From assembly GCA_947306175.1 (NCBI GenBank), contig CAMZFV010000006.1, positions 1-64,000 on the forward strand: a stretch of 64,000 nucleotides of DNA, given 5' to 3'. Within the stretch, counting starts at the first letter, position 1. Each line of letters starts with the position of its first letter. This stretch comes from an uncultured Prevotellaceae bacterium (lineage in GTDB: Bacteria > Bacteroidota > Bacteroidia > Bacteroidales > Muribaculaceae). The position numbers and the translations under genes were made by a program. Below the pieces are notes generated by a model that had not been told where the DNA came from, did not search any database, and saw only the letters and a program-made list of their open reading frames with translations. This document shows positions 15,642-24,371 of the stretch, piece after piece.

Positions 15642-17945
15642 ATGACACCTACTACAAAAACCATCGTACTGAGTGACGGACGTGAGATCACTCTGCAGAC
15701 TGGAAAGCTTGCTGAGCAAGCCGATGGAGCTGTTGAATTGAGGTTCAACAACACGATGTTGTTGGCCACCGTATGCTCGGCCAAGGAGGCCGACGAGGGC
15801 GTGGACTTCATGCCCCTGACTGTTGAATACAAGGAGAAATTCTCCGCTTATGGCCGTTTCCCCGGCGGTTTCACCCGTCGTGAGGGTCGCGCCAGCGACT
15901 ATGAGGTGCTGACGGCCCGTCTGGTGGACCGCGTGTTGAGGCCCTTGTTCCCCTCTAACTATCACGCTAACACCATTGTCCACATCATCATGTTCTCGAG
16001 TGATGGTGTTGACGCCCCCGATGCCCTGGCAGGTCTTGCCGCATCGGCAGCCATCGCAGTGAGCGATGTGCCCTTTGAAGAGCCCATTGCCGAGGTGCGC
16101 GTAGCACGCATTGACGGTGAATTCGTTATCGACCCGACGTTTGAGCAGATTGAGAAAGCTGACATGGAATTGATGGTAGGTGCGACTTACGATAATATTA
16201 TGATGGTCGAGGGCGAAATGGACGAAGTGAGCGAGGATGACCTGATTGCCGCCTTGAAGGCTGCCCATGAGGCAATCAAGCCCATGTGCCTGATCCAGAA
16301 GGAGTGGGCCAAGGAGCTGGGCGTTGCCAAGCGCGAGTACTGCCACGAGACCGACGACGAGGAACTCCACGAGCGCGTGCGCAAGGAGATCTATCCCAAG
16401 TGCTACGCTGTGGCTCAGGCCGGCAAGGCCGACAAGCAGTGGCGCAACGAGACCTTCCAGAAGGCCTATGACGACTTCATGGAGACCATCCCCGAGGAGG
16501 AGCGTGAGGAGAAGGAACCGATGATCAAGCGCTATTACGAGGAAGTGCAGCGCGACGCCGTTCGCCGTTGCATCCTCGACGAGCACATCCGCCTGGATGG
16601 CCGCAAGACCAACGAGATCCGTCCCATCCTGTGCGAGCCCGACTATCTGCCTTATCCCCACGGCTCGGCCCTGTTCAAGCGTGGCGAGACCCAGGCCCTG
16701 GCTACCGTAACCCTGGGCACCAAGGACGACGAGAAGCTCATCGACGACGTGCTGCGTCACGAGAACGAGCGCTTCCTGCTGCACTATAACTTCCCCGCTT
16801 TCTCGACTGGTGAGGCCCGCGCACCCCGTGGCGTGAGCCGCCGCGAGATCGGTCACGGCAACCTGGCCCACCGCGCCCTCAAGCGCATGATCCCCGAGGA
16901 CAACCCCTACTGCATCCGCATCGTGAGCGACATCCTGAGCAGTAACGGTTCGTCATCGATGGCAACCGTGTGCGCCGGCTGCATGGCACTGCTCGACGCT
17001 GGTGTGAAGCTGAAGAAGCCCGTTGCCGGTATCGCTATGGGTTTGATCACCGACGAGGGTAACGTGAAGCACGCCGTGCTGAGCGACATCTTGGGCGATG
17101 AGGACCACCTGGGTGACATGGACTTCAAGGTGACGGGTACCGTTGACGGTATCACCGCCACTCAGATGGATATCAAGTGCGACGGTCTGCCCTACGAGAT
17201 TCTCGAACAGGCGCTGCACCAGGCCAAGGAAGGCCGTCTCCACATCCTGAACCTTATCAACGAGGCCATCCCCGAGGCCCGCGAGGACTACAAGCCTCAC
17301 GTACCGCGCATTGTCACCATGGAGATCGACAAGGAATTCATCGGTGCTGTTATCGGCAAGGGTGGCGAGGTGATCCAGGGTTTGCAGGAAGAGACCGGCA
17401 CTACCATCAGCATTGAGGAAATTGACGGTAAGGGAATCGTCGAGATCGCTGCCGCCAACAAGGAGAGTATCGAGGCTGCCGTTGCCCGCATCAAGGCCAT
17501 TACCGCTGTTCCCGAGGAGGGTCAGGTTTATACCGGTAAGGTGGTCAGCATCCTCGAGTTCGGCGCCTTCGTTGAGTTCATGCCCGGCCGTGACGGTCTG
17601 CTGCACATCAGTGAGATCAGCTGGGATCGCCTGGAGAACATGGAAGCCAGCGGCCTGCATGAGGGTGACGAGGTTACTGTCAAGCTCATCGAGATTGACA
17701 AGAAGACCGGCAAGTTCCGCCTGTCGATGCGTGCCCTGCAGGACAAGCCCGAGGGTTATGACGAGCGTCGCCAGGGTGGCGGCAACCGTGGTCCTCGCGG
17801 TCCTCGTCCCGGTGGCAATGGAGGCCCCCGTCCCAGTGGTAACGGCGGTAGCCGTCCTGGTGGCAATCATGGTCCCCGTCCTAACGGACCTCGTCCTAAT
17901 GGTCCGCGTCGTCCTCGTCGTGACGACCGTCGTGATGACGAGTAA
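15642..17945 (+). CDS. pnp: Polyribonucleotide nucleotidyltransferase (PNPase)
   Basis: A 767-aa phosphorolytic 3'-5' exoribonuclease of RNA turnover. It has the full bacterial layout: first RNase PH domain ([17 protein letters not shown]), helical linker, second RNase PH domain ([18 protein letters not shown], then GNLAHRAL and [12 protein letters not shown]), KH domain ([16 protein letters not shown]) and S1 domain ([20 protein letters not shown]). After about residue 705 it has an extra Gly/Arg/Pro/Asn-rich tail of about 60 residues with repeated RPGGNGG-, GPRPNG- and PRR-type units and an acidic end, a possible extra RNA- or partner-binding tail. The gene is monocistronic with its own terminator. 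Confidence 0.98.
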   Translation: MTPTTKTIVLSDGREITLQTGKLAEQADGAVELRFNNTMLLATVCSAKEADEGVDFMPLTVEYKEKFSAYGRFPGGFTRREGRASDYEVLTARLVDRVLRPLFPSNYHANTIVHIIMFSSDGVDAPDALAGLAASAAIAVSDVPFEEPIAEVRVARIDGEFVIDPTFEQIEKADMELMVGATYDNIMMVEGEMDEVSEDDLIAALKAAHEAIKPMCLIQKEWAKELGVAKREYCHETDDEELHERVRKEIYPKCYAVAQAGKADKQWRNETFQKAYDDFMETIPEEEREEKEPMIKRYYEEVQRDAVRRCILDEHIRLDGRKTNEIRPILCEPDYLPYPHGSALFKRGETQALATVTLGTKDDEKLIDDVLRHENERFLLHYNFPAFSTGEARAPRGVSRREIGHGNLAHRALKRMIPEDNPYCIRIVSDILSSNGSSSMATVCAGCMALLDAGVKLKKPVAGIAMGLITDEGNVKHAVLSDILGDEDHLGDMDFKVTGTVDGITATQMDIKCDGLPYEILEQALHQAKEGRLHILNLINEAIPEAREDYKPHVPRIVTMEIDKEFIGAVIGKGGEVIQGLQEETGTTISIEEIDGKGIVEIAAANKESIEAAVARIKAITAVPEEGQVYTGKVVSILEFGAFVEFMPGRDGLLHISEISWDRLENMEASGLHEGDEVTVKLIEIDKKTGKFRLSMRALQDKPEGYDERRQGGGNRGPRGPRPGGNGGPRPSGNGGSRPGGNHGPRPNGPRPNGPRRPRRDDRRDDE

Positions 17946-17977
17946 TAAACTCTACGACAACACATTTGTCAATATAG

Positions 17978-18012
17978 CAAGCGCCGAGGTTCACCGCCCC
18001 GGCGCTTGTTTT
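17978..18012 (+). terminator. Terminator of pnp
   Basis: CAAGCGCCG (17978-17986) pairs with CGGCGCTTG (18000-18008), followed by TTTT. Confidence 0.85.
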
Positions 18013-18106
18013 AGAAAGTGTTGTAAATAGTTTTAGTTCTTGTTTCTTAATGATTGAATAAACTCCTGATGTGATGATATTGAGCGGCTCTAACAAGAGC
18101 GCTTGC

Positions 18107-18958
18107 TTACAAAAGGTATTCGATATAATAACCGATGATGTCTAGCGCTTCTATCACGGTGTCAATCATCGTGGGGAAGAAAATCCAGATCAAAAACATA
18201 AAGGAAGAAACGACGCAAATGTTGACCAACGTTTGACGCCAAAGGGTTCCCCATATCCCATAACCGAATAATTGCTTATAACCGACAAAATAATAGCCCA
18301 TGATCAACAAGTCGTAAGCGAGAGTGCTGAACATGGATTGGGTAAAATCAAGCGGTATTGTCAATAATGACAGCACGATGGTGAGCGTTTGGAACAGTAC
18401 TTGGATGAAGAAGCCCTCAGGAATCGTGTGGTGAGAGTTGCGTGGCGAGTGTCTGAAGATGACCCATGTGGGGACAATGGCTAAAATCGACATGACCAGC
18501 ATGGCAAGACTATAGTGTTGTCGGATCCACAATTTGTACTCAAACGTATCCTGTTCCTCCAACGGCATTTTCAGCACTTCGGGGAAAAACCAATAGAAGA
18601 TACTGGCATAGATAAGAGCGATGATAAACAGCATCTTGACCGGCGGAAAACACAACTGCCGCTTGCCATTGATATAGTCACTGATGAAATAACCTGGTCG
18701 ATACAAAAGCTGCCAAATGGACAGAGGCATCGATCGCGAGCCCAGCCCCCAAACGTCCATCAGACCATTGCGGACACTGCGCCAAGTAATGCGCCCAAGC
18801 CCTGCCTTTTGGGAACAGCGTGGACAATAGTTGCCGCGATATCGGTGGCCGCAGCATTGGCAGCGATGCTTCTTTTCGCTCGCAGGACGGACAGTGGGCG
18901 ACTGCCGCACCCATCGCTTAAAGCGCTCAAATCCTCTTTTCAGTTGTTGCAGGTTCAT
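18107..18958 (-). CDS. DUF3667 zinc-ribbon membrane protein (copy 1)
   Basis: A 283-aa protein with a cytoplasmic N-terminal zinc ribbon (CQCCG ... CPRCSQK, two Cys pairs at about residues 33-51). It then has the family signature (GRITWRSVRNGLMDVWGL, RPGYFISDYINGKRQ, FPPVKMLFI) and four or five hydrophobic segments. This is the DUF3667 family, of unknown function and common in Bacteroidetes. Two paralogues lie at 20887 and 21834, interleaved with PepSY-like lipoproteins. The promoter is at 19019-18990. Confidence 0.85.
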   Translation of the reverse strand: MNLQQLKRGFERFKRWVRQSPTVRPASEKKHRCQCCGHRYRGNYCPRCSQKAGLGRITWRSVRNGLMDVWGLGSRSMPLSIWQLLYRPGYFISDYINGKRQLCFPPVKMLFIIALIYASIFYWFFPEVLKMPLEEQDTFEYKLWIRQHYSLAMLVMSILAIVPTWVIFRHSPRNSHHTIPEGFFIQVLFQTLTIVLSLLTIPLDFTQSMFSTLAYDLLIMGYYFVGYKQLFGYGIWGTLWRQTLVNICVVSSFMFLIWIFFPTMIDTVIEALDIIGYYIEYLL

Positions 18959-18989
18959 TGCATATTTGGCACTAGAATTTTCGTCAGTG

Positions 18990-19019
18990 CAAAATTACTC
19001 AAAAACCTCAATCAAACAA
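18990..19019 (-). promoter_or_regulatory. Promoter of DUF3667 copy 1
   Basis: TTG (19019-19017), 19 bp, TAATTTTG (18997-18990) on the minus strand. Confidence 0.55.
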
Positions 19020-19161
19020 CCAAATTATTTACCGAAAAATTTTACCTCATCTTTGAATGATTGAATGGCACGGCCACTGGTTGTCTATTGATGTTGCTCA
19101 AATTGTCTTCAACAAGCACTGTATCGTGAGGCTGAAGTGTGCGGTAGCCTCAAGGGAACGA

Positions 19162-19707
19162 TTAGTCGTCCATGCCCATGAAGTTGCCTGAACGGTCAAA
19201 GTTGAGCTCAACACCATTAGCGAGCTCGACCTCATAGCCATGGTACTCCTTGTTGATCTTGGTGATGGCCACGTTCTGATAGTTGCTTCTCACATAGTTG
19301 GCGACGCCTTTAGGGATAAAGAATGCAGGAACGCCTTTCATGGATTCCACTTGATCCCATTGGTTATTTGCATCAAAGTCGATCTGGGTACCGTCGTTCA
19401 GATAGACATCATATTCCAAGCCGCCATTATCGTGATCGGGCTCAACACCAGCGATAGTGGCATTGGGGAAATGCTGCTTGATAAAGGCGGTGATGGCATC
19501 GGGCAACCCTTGGGCTGTCGTAGCGGCAGCATTGGCGGGAGCAGCTTGAGGCTGGGCCATGGTGGAATCTACTGGAGCGGCTTGTACTGGTTGCTCTTGT
19601 GCAACAGGCGCGGCAGCCTGCTGATTGGCATCATTATTTCCAGAACAGGACCAAAGCGCGAACATGACAACGCCGATAGACAACACTTTAAAATACACTT
19701 TCTTCAT
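19162..19707 (-). CDS. PepSY-like (DUF2874) lipoprotein, copy 1
   Basis: 181 aa from the Met-Lys-Lys that begins a lipoprotein signal (MFALWSCSG; Cys at about 20). I chose this start over the longer frame because the signal peptide begins there. An Ala/Gln/Pro-rich linker is followed by two PepSY-like repeats with the characteristic YDVYLNDGTQIDFDANNQW and YEVELANGVELNFDRSGN strands. Such periplasmic domains resemble beta-lactamase-inhibitor-like folds and may bind proteins or peptides. Function unknown. The -7 box TATCTTTG is at 19763-19756. Confidence 0.8.
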   Translation of the reverse strand: MKKVYFKVLSIGVVMFALWSCSGNNDANQQAAAPVAQEQPVQAAPVDSTMAQPQAAPANAAATTAQGLPDAITAFIKQHFPNATIAGVEPDHDNGGLEYDVYLNDGTQIDFDANNQWDQVESMKGVPAFFIPKGVANYVRSNYQNVAITKINKEYHGYEVELANGVELNFDRSGNFMGMDD

Positions 19708-19825
19708 TTTCTTGATAAGAATTTTTATTGTGAATAGATGATTATTTCTTGCGGGCAAAGATATGATAAATTTTGGAAAATGAATGGTTTTCTCCTTTTT
19801 TAATATGTATATCAAGAAAAAAACG

Positions 19826-19833
19826 TAAATTTG
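19826..19833 (+). promoter_or_regulatory. -7 box TAAATTTG
   Basis: Lies 34 bases before the start of the PepSY-like copy 2 gene, and probably heads the transcript running to 22814. Confidence 0.45.
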
Positions 19834-19867
19834 CGGCGTTAGTTACATATTATCAATAGCTATCGAT

Positions 19868-20302
19868 ATGAAGAAATTTATCTTTTCAGGCATTTTTGCC
19901 TTAGTTTTATTGATGACGGGTTGTACCGACAGGCCAGTTGTTCCTGCCCAGCTGCCGCAACAAATCACCGCGTTTATCCAGCAGAATTTCCCAGGACAGA
20001 CCATTTCGTTTGCTACCAAGGACCTTGAGATTACAGGCTGGCAGTATGATGTCGTGCTTGCCGATGGCACCCAGATTGATTTTGACACCGACAAGATGTG
20101 GGACAAGATCCAGTGTACAATGGGCAATCCAGTGCCCACCGCATTGATTCCCGCACAGATTGCCACTCACTTGCGCACCAATTTCCCCGATGCCCTGGTT
20201 CTGAAGATTGACAAGGAGCGTTATGGCTATGAGGTGGAACTGGCTAACGGCCTTGAGCTGAAGTTTAATCAGCAGGGGGCTCTGATGGAGGTGGATGACT
20301 AG
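19868..20302 (+). CDS. PepSY-like (DUF2874) lipoprotein, copy 2
   Basis: 144 aa, with lipobox LMTGC (Cys at about 19) and two PepSY-like repeats (WQYDVVLADGTQIDFD and YGYEVELANGLELKFNQ). It is closely similar to copy 1 without its Ala/Gln-rich linker. The TAG stop is the first unit of a TAGTCCT heptamer array. Probably co-transcribed with copy 3 and the two downstream DUF3667 genes. Confidence 0.8.
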   Translation: MKKFIFSGIFALVLLMTGCTDRPVVPAQLPQQITAFIQQNFPGQTISFATKDLEITGWQYDVVLADGTQIDFDTDKMWDKIQCTMGNPVPTALIPAQIATHLRTNFPDALVLKIDKERYGYEVELANGLELKFNQQGALMEVDD

Positions 20303-20330
20303 TCCTTAGTCCCTAGTCCTTAGTCTCTAG
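20300..20330. repeat. Heptamer array TAGTCCT x4.4
   Basis: TAGTCCT, TAGTCCC, TAGTCCT, TAGTCTC, TAG. The first TAG is the stop codon of the upstream gene. Confidence 0.85.
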
Positions 20331-20368
20331 TTTATTAATGATTTCAAGTTTTTTATAATAGATTGATT

Positions 20369-20809
20369 ATGAAGAAGATTAAGTTTTTCTTGTTGATGGC
20401 TGTTGTCATGACAATGAGCCTCAATGTGATGGCCGACGATGATGATCGCGTGATCACCTATGATCAGTTGCCTCAGGCTGCACAGACTTTCCTCAAGGCG
20501 AATTTCGCTACAAAGGTACCTCTGCTGGTGACTGCCGACTGGGACGATTTCACCATTCGCTATGAGAGTGGTGAGAAGATTGAGTTTGACAGGTCCGGTA
20601 ACTGGAAGGACATCGAGTGCTATAGTAGCAAGGTGCCCGCCGAGGCTGTTCCTGCTCAGATCAGCAGCTACATCACTCAGAACTATCCTGGCAAGTCCGT
20701 CATCAAGCTGGAGCGCCACCGCAGCGTCTATGAGGTGAAGCTCAATAACGGCATGGAGATTGAGTTCAACCGCAATTTCCAGGTCATTGACGTCGATTTC
20801 GACGATTAA
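20369..20809 (+). CDS. PepSY-like (DUF2874) periplasmic protein, copy 3
   Basis: 146 aa, with a Sec signal peptide (cleavage near VMA-D) rather than a lipobox, then an Asp-rich start and two PepSY-like repeats (FTIRYESGEKIEFDRSGNW and YEVKLNNGMEIEFNRNFQ). The start is the ATG giving Met-Lys-Lys; an upstream in-frame TTG is not needed. It is the third member of the local PepSY-like set. Confidence 0.8.
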   Translation: MKKIKFFLLMAVVMTMSLNVMADDDDRVITYDQLPQAAQTFLKANFATKVPLLVTADWDDFTIRYESGEKIEFDRSGNWKDIECYSSKVPAEAVPAQISSYITQNYPGKSVIKLERHRSVYEVKLNNGMEIEFNRNFQVIDVDFDD

Positions 20810-20812
20810 TGA

Positions 20813-20877
20813 TTAAGGCTTTAGGCTTTAGGTGTTAGGCTTTAGCGGGCGTCCGCTGTCTAACACTTAAAGCCTAA
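20813..20877. repeat. Heptamer array inside a large hairpin
   Basis: TTAGGCT, TTAGGTG, TTAGGCT, TTAGCGG in period 7 (20821-20848). The 18-base segment 20821-20838 pairs with 20860-20877 (one mismatch), with an inner AGCGG/CCGCT stem. It fills the gap between the PepSY-like copy 3 stop and the next ATG, so it could attenuate or separate expression of the two genes. Confidence 0.75.
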
Positions 20878-20886
20878 ATATCATAG

Positions 20887-21765
20887 ATGGATATCAAGGC
20901 AGCATACAGACGATTCAGGCAGTGGCAGCTGGACCCCTTTGAGTATCGGGTCCGCAGCCAGGCGTCGCACCATTGCAACAATTGCGGTAGCGATTTCGTG
21001 GGCAATTTCTGTCCCGTCTGCTCCCAGAAGGAGGACGTGGGCCGTATCACGTGGAAGAGCGTGGCCCAGAGCGTTGCCGAGGTGTGGGGCATGCACAACC
21101 GATCCTTGCTCTACTCGGTGGTGCAGCTGTTTCTTCGTCCCGGTTACTTCATCAACGACTACATTAGCGGCAAGAAGCAGGTGAGTTTCCCTCCCGTCAA
21201 GATGCTGGCGATTGTAGCTCTGCTGGGAGTCTTGGTCGACTACCTTACAGGTAACGTCATCAAAGGTGTGTTCAATAACGACTTCGATTTTGCGGGTGAC
21301 AAGATGTTGTTCATCGACAACGCCTTCGAGTGGATGAATCTCCACCCCGACATCATGTCGTTAATCTTGCTGTCCTATCTGATTATCCCCAACTATTTCA
21401 TCTTCCGTTTCGCCCCGCGCAACACGCGTCACACCTTGCCGCAGGGCTTCTTCATCCAGGTGTTTACAGCCGTGGTGTTTCTCATCATCAACATGATATA
21501 TGATATCACTTCCCTGGGTTGGGTGGCATTCGTGCTGTGCAATGTTTGGCTCTATTGCGCCTACAAGCAACTCTTCGGCTACGGCGTGTGGGGAACATTG
21601 TGGCGTTTGGCCTTGGCATTGCTGTGTGCCCATCTATTGGCACTGATAATGTTGGGCGTGGACTTCATCATTCACATGATACAGATTGGAGATTACAATT
21701 TTGTCGATGGCTTTAAGCTCTTTGTGAAACTGCTTGTGAGGATGGTGAGCAACAGCGATGTGTGA
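20887..21765 (+). CDS. DUF3667 zinc-ribbon membrane protein (copy 2)
   Basis: 292 aa with the zinc ribbon CNNCG ... CPVCSQK (about residues 32-49), the family block GRITWKSVAQSVAEVWGMHNRS, RPGYFINDYISGKKQVSFPPVKML, and four hydrophobic segments. The first 17 residues (MDIKAAYRRFRQWQLDP) are shared exactly with copy 3 just downstream, so the pair is a fairly recent tandem duplication. Function unknown. Confidence 0.85.
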   Translation: MDIKAAYRRFRQWQLDPFEYRVRSQASHHCNNCGSDFVGNFCPVCSQKEDVGRITWKSVAQSVAEVWGMHNRSLLYSVVQLFLRPGYFINDYISGKKQVSFPPVKMLAIVALLGVLVDYLTGNVIKGVFNNDFDFAGDKMLFIDNAFEWMNLHPDIMSLILLSYLIIPNYFIFRFAPRNTRHTLPQGFFIQVFTAVVFLIINMIYDITSLGWVAFVLCNVWLYCAYKQLFGYGVWGTLWRLALALLCAHLLALIMLGVDFIIHMIQIGDYNFVDGFKLFVKLLVRMVSNSDV

Positions 21766-21833
21766 ATGAGCGCAGGGACAGCCCTGAATTTAGGCCATCG
21801 GTGGAAATGAAGGATTCAAGACTATAGCGATTA

Positions 21834-22814
21834 GTGGATATCAAGGCAGCATACCGGCGTTTCAGGCAGTGGCAGTTGGACCCGTTTGACAATGAGTTCA
21901 GCTCTCATGATAAGCAGCATTGCGTCAACTGCGGGCACGACTACGTGGGGAACTACTGTCCCTATTGCTCACAGAAGAGCGGCGTTGGACGCATCACGTG
22001 GCGCAGCGTCGGCATGAGCGTTGCCGAGGTGTGGGGCATGCATTCCCGTTCGTTGCCTTACACGCTGCTGCAACTCTTCCTGCGTCCAGGGTTTTTCATC
22101 AGTGACTATATCAACGGCAAGCGGCAGGTGAGTTTCCCGCCCGTCAAGATGCTGGCGATTATCGCGGTGTTGGGTGTGCTGGTCGATTTCCTGACTGGTG
22201 CCATCAACGGCATGTTTCAAACCAGCGCGGGAGAAAAGATGGCCTACATCAGTAAAGTGTTTGCCTGGCTGAATGTCCATATCTATGGAGCCTTCCCGCC
22301 ACCGAGCGATTATCTGAGCAAAGTGTTCGAATGGCTGAACACCCACCCCGACGTGCTCTCCTTGATCATGCTCTCCTTCCTGATTATTCCCAATTATTTC
22401 ATTTTCCGCTTTGCTCCTCGCAATGACCATCACACTATTCCGCAGGGCTTCTTCATTCAGGTGTTCAGTACAGTCGTGTTTTTGATCCTGAACATGCTCT
22501 ACGACATCACTGGCTTGGGATGGCTTGTGTTCCTTCTTGGCACGGTGCTCGTTTTCATGACCTACAAGCAACTCTTCGGCTACAGCGTGTGGGGTACCCT
22601 GTGGCGTGTGGTCTTGGCATTTGTGTGTGCAATCACCTTATGGTCAGTCTTGTTAAACATCAACTATGGCATTCATCTGTTGCGATGGGGACAGAACGAT
22701 CTAGCAAAGGACTCCTTTCTCAACATCCCCATTGCCATCCTGATTCTCGGCATCATCCTGTGGGGCTGCTACACCATCAGCAAACCCCGACTCACCCCAA
22801 AAGCAAAACAATAA
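21834..22814 (+). CDS. DUF3667 zinc-ribbon membrane protein (copy 3, GTG start)
   Basis: 326 aa. The start is GTG at 21834: the sequence from this codon matches copy 2 residue for residue, where copy 2 has ATG. It has the same zinc ribbon (CVNCG ... CPYCSQK) and membrane core. It is longer than copy 2 because of an internal duplication in a loop: SKVFAWLNVH is followed about 22 residues later by SKVFEWLNTH. A repeat-dense intergenic region follows. Confidence 0.85.
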   Translation: MDIKAAYRRFRQWQLDPFDNEFSSHDKQHCVNCGHDYVGNYCPYCSQKSGVGRITWRSVGMSVAEVWGMHSRSLPYTLLQLFLRPGFFISDYINGKRQVSFPPVKMLAIIAVLGVLVDFLTGAINGMFQTSAGEKMAYISKVFAWLNVHIYGAFPPPSDYLSKVFEWLNTHPDVLSLIMLSFLIIPNYFIFRFAPRNDHHTIPQGFFIQVFSTVVFLILNMLYDITGLGWLVFLLGTVLVFMTYKQLFGYSVWGTLWRVVLAFVCAITLWSVLLNINYGIHLLRWGQNDLAKDSFLNIPIAILILGIILWGCYTISKPRLTPKAKQ

Positions 22815-22864
22815 TCTATTTGAACAGTGAGGTTGTGTCATAACTCTGATTGCCGCTACAATAA

Positions 22865-22894
22865 CCGCCCTGCGGGCGGGAAATTAAACAAATT
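22865..22894 (+). repeat. GC-hairpin + AAATTAAACAAA element, copy C
   Basis: The palindrome CCGCCCTGCGGGCGG is followed by GAAATTAAACAAATT, as in copies A and B. A reverse partner (TTTTGTTTAATTTT) lies 30 bp further, at about 22921-22935, so this copy may form a larger stem. Confidence 0.6.
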
Positions 22895-23114
22895 TAAATA
22901 AAAATTATAATAAAAATCTATTTTGTTTAATTTTGATACAAATTTTTGAATAATTTGGCTTCGCCGAGCTAAAGATTTCTCGAGCGCAGCTCGATCAGTA
23001 TTTTGGCTTGGAGTGCGTCAGCTACTCTAAACTGCGAGCACCGCGAGCATAAAACCTTTACGTCTTAGCAAGATTCCTGTAGAGACGCAAAATCTTGCGT
23101 CTCAGAAGGCGGAT

Positions 23115-23214
23115 GCCAAATTAGTTTAATTCGCATAATTCGTAGGCAGAAAGAGAGCGCGTCAGCCAAATTAGTTTAATTCGCGTAATTCGTAGGCAGT
23201 AAGAGAGCGCGTCA
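23115..23214. repeat. 50-bp tandem duplication
   Basis: The segment 23115-23164 is repeated at 23165-23214 with two base differences. Its core (TTAGTTTAATTCG..TAATTCGTAG) also occurs in variant form upstream of the TPR gene at 41246-41278, so it is part of a dispersed repeat family. Confidence 0.8.
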
Positions 23215-23247
23215 GCCCCAAAAACTAAGTTGTCCACAATCGTCTGT

Positions 23248-24354
23248 TTAGTTGTTTCTGTTGTTTGAGAAACGGGTGGGCAGGCGGCGGTAGAGGGTGA
23301 TGCCGAGGAGGGGAACTGCAGTGCCGACGATGGTGTAGAGGACCCAGAAGAGGTCGGTGGTGCTGTTCTCATGAATGACCATGTGGCAACCGATTTGGCC
23401 CCAGTCGAGTCCGTAGTACATGATCTTGAGGGCCGAGACGAGTTTGAAGGAGATGATGTGGAAAATGAAGATATAGAGGGTGTTGTTGCCGCAATAGACC
23501 ATGAAACGCCTGACGATGCCGTCGTGACGGTCGAGCCATGAGGCGATGTGATGCACCATGAGGAAACCGATGGTTCCTGTGATGGGCAGGGTGGCGACGG
23601 TGCGCAGTTGAATCGCTAACGCCATGCCCTGGAAGTCTAACATGGCACCGCCTACCAGCAGGGCTAGGTAGAGCAATGTCAGCGCCCAATGCTCACGGAT
23701 GCGGTGCTCATGACGGCGGTAAACCACTCCCAAGCTGAAGAACAAGACGCCCCAGCACTCGCGGATGCCGCCCTGGACGATGGTGATAATGTTGAGGTGG
23801 TTGGCGACCTTGAACCACGCGAAGCCGACGGCAAGCACGGCAATCACAACGGGGACTGTGTCGTGGTTGAGCCACTTGCGGCGGTTGTAAAGCAATAAGT
23901 ACAGTACCAGGAAAACGATGCTGGATACCAGTAATGCCCTGAAGAACCAGAAAGCGCCAGCCAGGAACTCGTCATAGCCGCCCATCGAGAAGACGATGTG
24001 AACTAACCGTTGCCAGAACTGGAACCATGAGTAGGGGTGGGTGACACCGCCATCCCAGTTGCCGTATTGCTCGTTCATCAGGCCGATCTTGAAAAACAGG
24101 TTGTGAAACACCAGGAAGAACAGGCTCCACTTGACGAATGGGACATAGAGCCCCTTGAAACGCTTCTTGCAGAAGGTCCACGGGTCGGAAAGGTACTTTT
24201 TGTCAAAGAAATAGCCCGCCGCGATGAAGAATACGGGCATGTGGAACAGGTAGATGAAGGTCATCAACAGCGTGGGACCCTCGGTGTGGCCTGCGCACAT
24301 CAGGATGATGGCTATCGCCTTGCAGATCGACAGTGTGGTGTTTTCTCTTTTCAT
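23248..24354 (-). CDS. Acyltransferase 3 family membrane protein
   Basis: 368 aa with about ten hydrophobic segments, of the OafA/NodX acyltransferase family, which O-acylates surface sugars. The N-terminal signature ICKAIAIILMCAGHTEG contains the conserved His of the family's first membrane segment. Further on is FHMPVFFIAAGYFF. It starts 17 bp after the GH9-deacetylase stop and is probably in the same transcript, suggesting linked carbohydrate work. The substrate is unknown. Confidence 0.85.
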   Translation of the reverse strand: MKRENTTLSICKAIAIILMCAGHTEGPTLLMTFIYLFHMPVFFIAAGYFFDKKYLSDPWTFCKKRFKGLYVPFVKWSLFFLVFHNLFFKIGLMNEQYGNWDGGVTHPYSWFQFWQRLVHIVFSMGGYDEFLAGAFWFFRALLVSSIVFLVLYLLLYNRRKWLNHDTVPVVIAVLAVGFAWFKVANHLNIITIVQGGIRECWGVLFFSLGVVYRRHEHRIREHWALTLLYLALLVGGAMLDFQGMALAIQLRTVATLPITGTIGFLMVHHIASWLDRHDGIVRRFMVYCGNNTLYIFIFHIISFKLVSALKIMYYGLDWGQIGCHMVIHENSTTDLFWVLYTIVGTAVPLLGITLYRRLPTRFSNNRNN

Positions 24355-24371
24355 CAGCGGTTCCCAACAGT

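Larger units (their letters stand above)
22815..23247. other. Repeat-dense intergenic region (433 bp)
   Basis: There is no gene here. It holds element copy C, several short GC hairpins (for example TCGAGCGCAGCTCGA), a perfect GAGACGCAA-AATC-TTGCGTCTC palindrome (23082-23103) of a type I recall as a common bacterial interspersed repeat, and a 50-bp tandem duplication. Confidence 0.6.

Noticed and set aside
15552..16871. 439-residue minus-strand frame over pnp
   Set aside because: Antisense shadow of pnp, which has all expected motifs.
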